Shown: positions 1-5,700 of the stretch, piece by piece
Numbering within the stretch: position 1 is the stretch's first letter
Layout of the letters: each line of letters opens with the position of its first letter
NCBI GenBank assembly: GCA_027023345.1
Contig: JALVVO010000280.1
Location: 1-5,700, forward strand
Reading direction: 5' to 3'
Length of the DNA stretch: 5,700 nucleotides
Source of the DNA: Thermaceae bacterium
GTDB lineage: Bacteria > Deinococcota > Deinococci > Deinococcales > Marinithermaceae
The notes under the pieces: model-generated
Seen by the model: only the letters and a program-made list of their open reading frames with translations
Databases searched by the model: none
Told to the model about the DNA's origin: nothing
Position numbers and translations under genes: made by a program

Positions 1-49
1 CAACAAATGTCCTGGCCGGGATTCTATCCCCCGGCCAGGACATTTGTTG
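1..49. terminator. Perfect 20-bp inverted repeat, probable bidirectional terminator
   Basis: Bases 1-20 pair without mismatch with bases 30-49 around a 9-nt loop (21-29). The inner 12 bp (9-20 with 30-41, GTCCTGGCCGGG and its complement) are GC-rich, and the outer part is ATTTGTTG on either strand, so each strand shows a GC-rich hairpin followed by a U-rich tail. That is the form of an intrinsic terminator able to act in both directions. It most likely ends a transcript entering from the left, whose gene is outside the window. The repeat reaches base 1, so its left end may be cut. A protein-binding palindrome is the main alternative. Confidence 0.7.
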
Positions 50-63
50 GGGGTGCCTACCCC

Positions 64-69
64 TATTAC
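64..69 (+). promoter_or_regulatory. Weak -10-like hexamer for the cytochrome gene
   Basis: TATTAC matches the TATAAT consensus at 4 of 6 positions and is the best -10 candidate between the terminator and the start codon. No good -35 is visible; TTGTTG at 44-49 is too close (14-nt spacer) and lies inside the hairpin arm. Initiation from here would start near base 76 and leave a leader of about 15 nt. An activator-dependent promoter would explain the poor -35. Confidence 0.25.
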
Positions 70-76
70 TAGTCAT

Positions 77-84
77 GAAGGGGG
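77..84 (+). promoter_or_regulatory. Ribosome binding site of the cytochrome gene
   Basis: GAAGGGGG ends 6 nt before the ATG at 91 and is a purine-rich Shine-Dalgarno-like element able to pair with the CCUCC of 16S rRNA with some mismatch or wobble. An in-frame TGA at 76-78 with no other start codon after it makes 91 the first possible start. The ATG at 86 is in another frame. Confidence 0.65.
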
Positions 85-90
85 TATGAG

Positions 91-1713
91 ATGCGCGGAA
101 CCCGACTCTTCGCGTTGGTGGTGCTCGTCGCCCTGGCCGTGCTCGGCCTGCTCTTCTTCTACGGACCCCGCGCGCCCGTGGTGGCTCAAACGACCCTGAA
201 GCCCAGGCCCAAACTCGCCTACGCCGACCACACCGAGGCCTTCAAGAAGGCGGGCATCACCCGCTACGAGGGCGCCGCCTCCTGCGTGGACTGCCACGAG
301 GAGGCGACCAAGGAGGCCTTCCACAGCTACCACTACCAGATGGCGAGCACGGTCGCCGACGTAGCGGGGAAGGACCCCGCCGAGATGGGCGGCAAGTACG
401 CCTACAACGACTTCTGCGGCGCGATCCTCTGGAACGGGGAGAAGAACGTCAACTACATCGGCAAGGCGGTCTTGAAGGCGCCGCCGCCGGAGCACGCCGA
501 CCTCAAGGGGAGGCTGATCGCCACCGGCTGCTCGATGTGCCACGGCAACAGCCTGGGCCTGATCCCGAAGTCCGAGCTCACCGAAGCGCAGCTCAAAAAC
601 CTCGACTGCCTCAGCTGCCACGCCGACCCCGCCGTCTACCCCGCCGGGCCCAAGGCGATCAAGACCGGGGTCAAGGAGGTCTACCAGGACGCCTCCGGCA
701 CCTGGCGCTACCGGGTGAAGGTGCCGCTCGAGAAGCTGGCGGCGGCGATCGTCAAGACCCCGCCCAAGGACCAGTGCCTGCTCTGCCACGCTTACTCGGG
801 CGGGGGGCCCGGGTTCAAGCGGCCGAACCTCGAGCCCGCCCTCCTCGGCGAGGTCGAGGAGGCGATCGACGTCCACCTGGCGCGGGGCATGGAGTGCACC
901 GACTGCCACGTCTTCAAGGACCACGAGGTCGCGCTCGACGGGCCGGACACCTGGGCCCGAAGCCAAAAGGCCAAAGCCCCGGAGTGCGCCGACTGCCACG
1001 AGCGGCGCCACACCCGCCCGCTGCTCGGCTGGGTGCTGGAGACCTTCCACCGGGAGAAGGTCGCCTGCCAGACCTGCCACATCCCCCGCTACGCCAAGGC
1101 GGCCCCCACCGACACCCACCGCGACTGGTCCAAGGCCGAGTTCAGCGAGAAGCTGGCCCGATGGGAGCCCGAGATCAAGCTGGCCAAGGACCTAAAGCCC
1201 GTGCTCGGCTTCTGGAACGAAAAGACCCGGATCGCCTACCTCTACCCCGAGCCCGCCGAGGTCGAGGACGGACGCCTCACCTACCTGGCCCCGGTGAGCG
1301 AGGGCGCAAAGCGCCAGGGGCTCTTCTTTAAGACCGACGGCAAGCTCTACCCCTTCAAGTACCACGAGGCGGTGGTGCCCTTCGACCCCGAGCGGAAGGT
1401 CCCGGTCCCGGTCAAGGTGGGGCTCGTCTTCGCCACCGGCGATACCAAGAAGGCGGCCCAGGTGGGGGCGAAGATCGCCGGGCTGGGCTTTACCGGCGAG
1501 TACGTGACGCTGGTCCGGTACATGAGCGTCAACCACGGGGTCGAGCCCGCGAGGAACGCCCTCTTCTGCCTCGACTGCCACGGCCCCACCGTCCGCCGGG
1601 TCCCCTGGCACGAGCTGGGCTACGGCCACTACCCCGAGATCGCCTTCACCCTGGCGCTGGTCCTCGGGCTCTTGGTCCTGATCGGGCTCTTCTACCTGCT
1701 CTTCAAGCGCTAG
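91..1713 (+). CDS. Octaheme c-type cytochrome, tetrathionate reductase (OTR) family, membrane-anchored
   Basis: This 540-aa protein has eight CXXCH heme c motifs, with the first Cys at residues 65, 147, 173, 229, 269, 299, 326 and 493. Segments around hemes 4, 5, 7 and 8 (CHAYSGGGPGFKR at 232-244, DVHLARGMECTDCH at 260-273, ACQTCHIPRYAK at 325-336, SVNHGVEPARNALFCLDCH at 479-497), plus NDFC before heme 2, match my memory of OTR-family octaheme cytochromes. Shewanella OTR reduces tetrathionate, nitrite and hydroxylamine in vitro; its active-site heme 2 has a lysine ligand, and I cannot assign that lysine here. The N-terminus (about 6-24) is a Sec signal or anchor with possible cleavage after VVA (30-32). 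A second hydrophobic helix (about 515-537) ends in FKR. The likely site is outside the cytoplasmic membrane. The true substrate and electron donor are unknown. No partner subunit or maturation gene adjoins it on the right, where it meets uvrA tail to tail. Confidence 0.88.
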   Translation: MRGTRLFALVVLVALAVLGLLFFYGPRAPVVAQTTLKPRPKLAYADHTEAFKKAGITRYEGAASCVDCHEEATKEAFHSYHYQMASTVADVAGKDPAEMGGKYAYNDFCGAILWNGEKNVNYIGKAVLKAPPPEHADLKGRLIATGCSMCHGNSLGLIPKSELTEAQLKNLDCLSCHADPAVYPAGPKAIKTGVKEVYQDASGTWRYRVKVPLEKLAAAIVKTPPKDQCLLCHAYSGGGPGFKRPNLEPALLGEVEEAIDVHLARGMECTDCHVFKDHEVALDGPDTWARSQKAKAPECADCHERRHTRPLLGWVLETFHREKVACQTCHIPRYAKAAPTDTHRDWSKAEFSEKLARWEPEIKLAKDLKPVLGFWNEKTRIAYLYPEPAEVEDGRLTYLAPVSEGAKRQGLFFKTDGKLYPFKYHEAVVPFDPERKVPVPVKVGLVFATGDTKKAAQVGAKIAGLGFTGEYVTLVRYMSVNHGVEPARNALFCLDCHGPTVRRVPWHELGYGHYPEIAFTLALVLGLLVLIGLFYLLFKR

Positions 1714-1731
1714 CCGGACCGCCTCCGCTTC

Positions 1732-1762
1732 AGGGCGGCGGGGCCCCGGGCCCCGCCGCCCT
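1732..1762. terminator. GC-rich hairpin between convergent genes
   Basis: Bases 1732-1744 pair perfectly with 1750-1762 (13 bp, 12 of them G-C) around a 5-nt loop, and the symmetry continues through the loop. The hairpin fills the 49-bp gap between the cytochrome stop codon and the uvrA stop codon, ending one base before the latter. Its position suits a shared terminator for two converging transcripts. There is no run of T on either side, so it is not a textbook intrinsic terminator; it could instead stabilise the 3' ends or stall polymerase. Confidence 0.55.
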
Positions 1763-4624
<2,862 letters not shown>

Positions 4625-4631
4625 CCGAGGA

Positions 4632-4640
4632 ATTTTATCA
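4632..4640 (-). promoter_or_regulatory. Extended -10 promoter of uvrA, leaderless type
   Basis: On the minus strand TGATAAAAT is an extended -10 element (TGn plus TAAAAT, 5 of 6 to TATAAT). It is followed by 7 nt and then the uvrA ATG, which is the normal -10 to start-site distance, so transcription should begin at or beside the start codon. A -35 is poor (TTCAGC with an 18-nt spacer, 3 of 6), as tolerated by extended -10 promoters. It lies after the tRNA terminator, so uvrA can be transcribed by itself. Confidence 0.65.
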
Positions 4641-4669
4641 CGGGAACGCACCCTCGCTGAAGTCCCCAG

Positions 4670-4697
4670 AAAAAGGGCCGGGGCGCGCGTCCACCCC
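4670..4697 (-). terminator. Terminator after tRNA-Leu
   Basis: Directly after the encoded CCA, the minus strand reads GGGGTG (4697-4692), a 6-nt loop, then CGCCCC (4685-4680), giving a 6-bp stem with one G-U pair. Five nt later comes a run of five T (4674-4670). The gap between stem and T-run weakens it a little, but it lies where tRNA transcription should stop and before the uvrA promoter. Confidence 0.5.
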
Positions 4698-4787
4698 TGG
4701 TGCCGGGAGCGGGACTCGAACCCGCACGGGGGACTCGCCCCCAACGGATTTTAAGTCCGTTGCGTCTACCGGTTCCGCCATCCCGGC
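4698..4787 (-). tRNA. tRNA-Leu, anticodon UAA
   Basis: The 90-nt gene folds as a class II tRNA. Acceptor GCCGGGA pairs with TCCCGGC, followed by discriminator A and an encoded CCA (4700-4698). The D arm is closed by GCG/CGC and holds AACCGGTAGA. The anticodon stem ACGGA/TCCGT has loop CTTAAAA, so the anticodon is TAA at 4753-4751 and reads UUA and UUG. The long variable arm has a GGGGG/CCCCC stem, and the T arm is GCGGG-TTCGAGT-CCCGC. Leucine identity follows from the anticodon, the class II arm and discriminator A73. All stems are intact, so it should be functional. Confidence 0.97.
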
Positions 4788-4798
4788 AGGCAAAGCCC

Positions 4799-4827
4799 AT
4801 TCTAAGCCGGCGCGGGCGTAGAGTGAA
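4799..4827 (-). promoter_or_regulatory. Promoter of tRNA-Leu
   Basis: Reading the minus strand, TTCACT (4827-4822, 4 of 6 to TTGACA) is followed by a 17-nt spacer and TAGAAT (4804-4799, 5 of 6 to TATAAT). The expected start is near 4792, about 5 nt before the mature tRNA 5' end. This is the best complete promoter in the window and fits a strongly expressed RNA gene. Its -35 overlaps the putative -10 of the divergent pgi promoter. Confidence 0.65.
4819..4824 (+). promoter_or_regulatory. Putative -10 of pgi, leaderless type
   Basis: TAGAGT fits the TANNNT -10 form and ends 6 nt before the pgi ATG, the spacing expected for a leaderless transcript. There is no convincing Shine-Dalgarno before the ATG and no clear -35 upstream. 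It shares bases with the -35 of the tRNA-Leu promoter on the other strand. Confidence 0.4.
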
Positions 4828-4830
4828 GCC

Positions 4831-5700
4831 ATGCTCGAGGTCAAGCTCGACGACCTGGAAAGCGCCCGGATCGGCCGGGAAAGCGGCCTTGAGGTCGAGA
4901 ACGAGCTCAAGGCCTGGGAACCCACGCTCAAGGCGCACCACCGGGCGCTCCTCGAAAGGGCCGGGGACCCCGCCGCCATGCTCGGCTGGATCCGGGTCCC
5001 CGACGACACCGAAACCCTGCGGGAGGTCAAACGCTACGCCGAGGCCGCCGCCTGGGCGAGCGAGGTGGCGGTGCTCGGGATCGGCGGCTCGGCCCTCCCC
5101 GCGAGGGGGCTCTACGAGGCCCTCGCCCCCGGCGGGAAGACCCTCCACTTCCTCGACCACACCGACCCCCTGCCCATCCGACGGCTCCTCGAGCGGCTCG
5201 AGCCCGCCCGCACCCTGGTGGTGGCGGTGAGCAAGTCGGGCGGCACCGCCGAGACCGCGGCCCTCCTCCTCGTCTTCCGCCGCTGGCTCGAGGACGCCCT
5301 GGGGGAGGACTGGCGGCGCCACCTAGCGGTGGTCACCGACCCTGAAAAGGGCCCTTTGAGGGCGCTCGCCCGCGCCGAGGGGCTCGCCGCCTTCGACGTC
5401 CCCAAGGACGTCGGCGGACGGTTCTCCGCCCTCACCCCGGTGGGCACCCTTCCCCTCGCCCTCGCCGGCGCCGACGTGGACGCCCTCTTGATGGGGGCCC
5501 GGCGGGCGAACCGGCGGGTCGCCGAGACCGCGGCGAAGACCGCCCTCGCGCTCTTTCTGCTCGAGCGCTACCGGGGAAAGCGCGTCCACGTCTTCATGCC
5601 CTACGGCCGGCGGCTCTACGCCATCGCCCAGTGGTTCGCCCAGCTCCACGCCGAGTCGCTGGGCAAGGCCCGCGACCGAAAGGGAAGCCGGGTCCACGCC
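4831..5700 (+). CDS. pgi: Glucose-6-phosphate isomerase, 5' part (runs off the window)
   Basis: The frame is open for 290 codons from ATG 4831 to the last base with no stop; Thermus homologues are about 415 aa as I remember, so roughly the last 30% is missing. The enzyme interconverts glucose 6-phosphate and fructose 6-phosphate in the cytoplasm (glycolysis and gluconeogenesis). Visible family features are GIGGSALP (83-90) of the first SIS sugar-isomerase domain, the phosphate-binding loop SKSGGTAET (134-142), DVGGRFSALTPVG (193-205) matching the PGI signature region, and QLHAESLGK (271-279) with the conserved Glu near the active site. The start is well fixed: an in-frame TAG at 4819-4821 lies just upstream and no other start codon lies between. 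It is divergent from tRNA-Leu and uvrA across a 43-bp promoter region. A bifunctional phosphoglucose/phosphomannose isomerase is less likely given the VGGRFS motif and ESLGK. Confidence 0.95.
   Translation, partial: MLEVKLDDLESARIGRESGLEVENELKAWEPTLKAHHRALLERAGDPAAMLGWIRVPDDTETLREVKRYAEAAAWASEVAVLGIGGSALPARGLYEALAPGGKTLHFLDHTDPLPIRRLLERLEPARTLVVAVSKSGGTAETAALLLVFRRWLEDALGEDWRRHLAVVTDPEKGPLRALARAEGLAAFDVPKDVGGRFSALTPVGTLPLALAGADVDALLMGARRANRRVAETAAKTALALFLLERYRGKRVHVFMPYGRRLYAIAQWFAQLHAESLGKARDRKGSRVHA

Larger units (their letters stand above)
50..86 (+). promoter_or_regulatory. Leader with two competing inverted repeats before the cytochrome gene
   Basis: GGGGT (50-54) can pair with ACCCC (59-63) over a 4-nt loop. 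The same bases, as TACCCC (58-63), can instead pair with GGGGTA (81-86), which includes most of the ribosome binding site. The two pairings exclude each other. If the transcript starts left of base 50 this could control translation; if it starts near base 76, only the DNA palindrome GGGGT-N4-ACCCC remains, as a possible operator. Both readings are inference; the complementarity is seen directly. Confidence 0.35.

Noticed and set aside
73..1119. A 348-codon open frame on the minus strand opposite the cytochrome gene
   Set aside because: Low-complexity GC-driven translation, antisense to eight clear heme motifs; no promoter or homology seen.
537..1331. A 264-codon plus-strand frame inside the cytochrome gene
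   Set aside because: It is a shifted frame of the same DNA with a composition dominated by R, P, G and A; no sign of a second product.
4625..4697. LexA/SOS operator before uvrA
   Set aside because: No CTGT-N8-ACAG or GAAC-N4-GTTC type palindrome is present.
4625..4744. 40-codon N-terminal extension of uvrA
   Set aside because: It would run through the 3' half of the tRNA gene, and UvrA homology begins exactly at the ATG at 4624.
4698..4787. tRNA gene as an integration site for a mobile element
   Set aside because: I found no repeat of the tRNA 3' end, integrase or compositional change nearby; the flanks are housekeeping genes.

Overview
The window is GC-rich bacterial DNA that looks like a member of the Thermaceae (Thermus, Meiothermus, Oceanithermus or Marinithermus type). 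Three things suggest this: the protein sequences of UvrA and glucose-6-phosphate isomerase as I remember the Thermus homologues, the heavy use of G/C-ending codons, and two genes whose only promoter-like element lies 6-7 nt before the ATG, an arrangement common for leaderless mRNAs in Deinococcus-Thermus. The exact genus cannot be fixed from the sequence. An anaerobically respiring relative such as Oceanithermus would suit the octaheme cytochrome, but this is inference.

Layout. Positions 1-49 are a perfect 20-bp inverted repeat, probably the terminator of a gene to the left. A short leader (50-90) with competing inverted repeats and a clear ribosome binding site precedes a plus-strand gene (91-1713) for an eight-heme c-type cytochrome of the octaheme tetrathionate reductase (OTR) family, which carries hydrophobic segments at both ends. 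A very GC-rich hairpin (1732-1762) separates it from the convergent minus-strand uvrA (1763-4624), which encodes the complete 953-aa DNA damage sensor of nucleotide excision repair. Upstream of uvrA, also on the minus strand, are an extended -10 promoter, a U-tailed hairpin and tRNA-Leu(UAA) with encoded CCA (4698-4787). A 43-bp gap holds divergent promoters for the tRNA and for a plus-strand pgi gene (4831-5700), which runs off the right edge after 290 codons.

Functionally this is a mix of solo transcription units: respiratory or detoxifying reduction of nitrogen or sulfur oxyanions outside the membrane, DNA repair, leucine decoding and central carbon metabolism. No operon links them. I see no mobile element, CRISPR array or integration site, and no stretch longer than 90 bases without a gene. 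The least ordinary item is the doubly membrane-anchored OTR-family cytochrome and its short, structured leader; the rest is well conserved housekeeping content.
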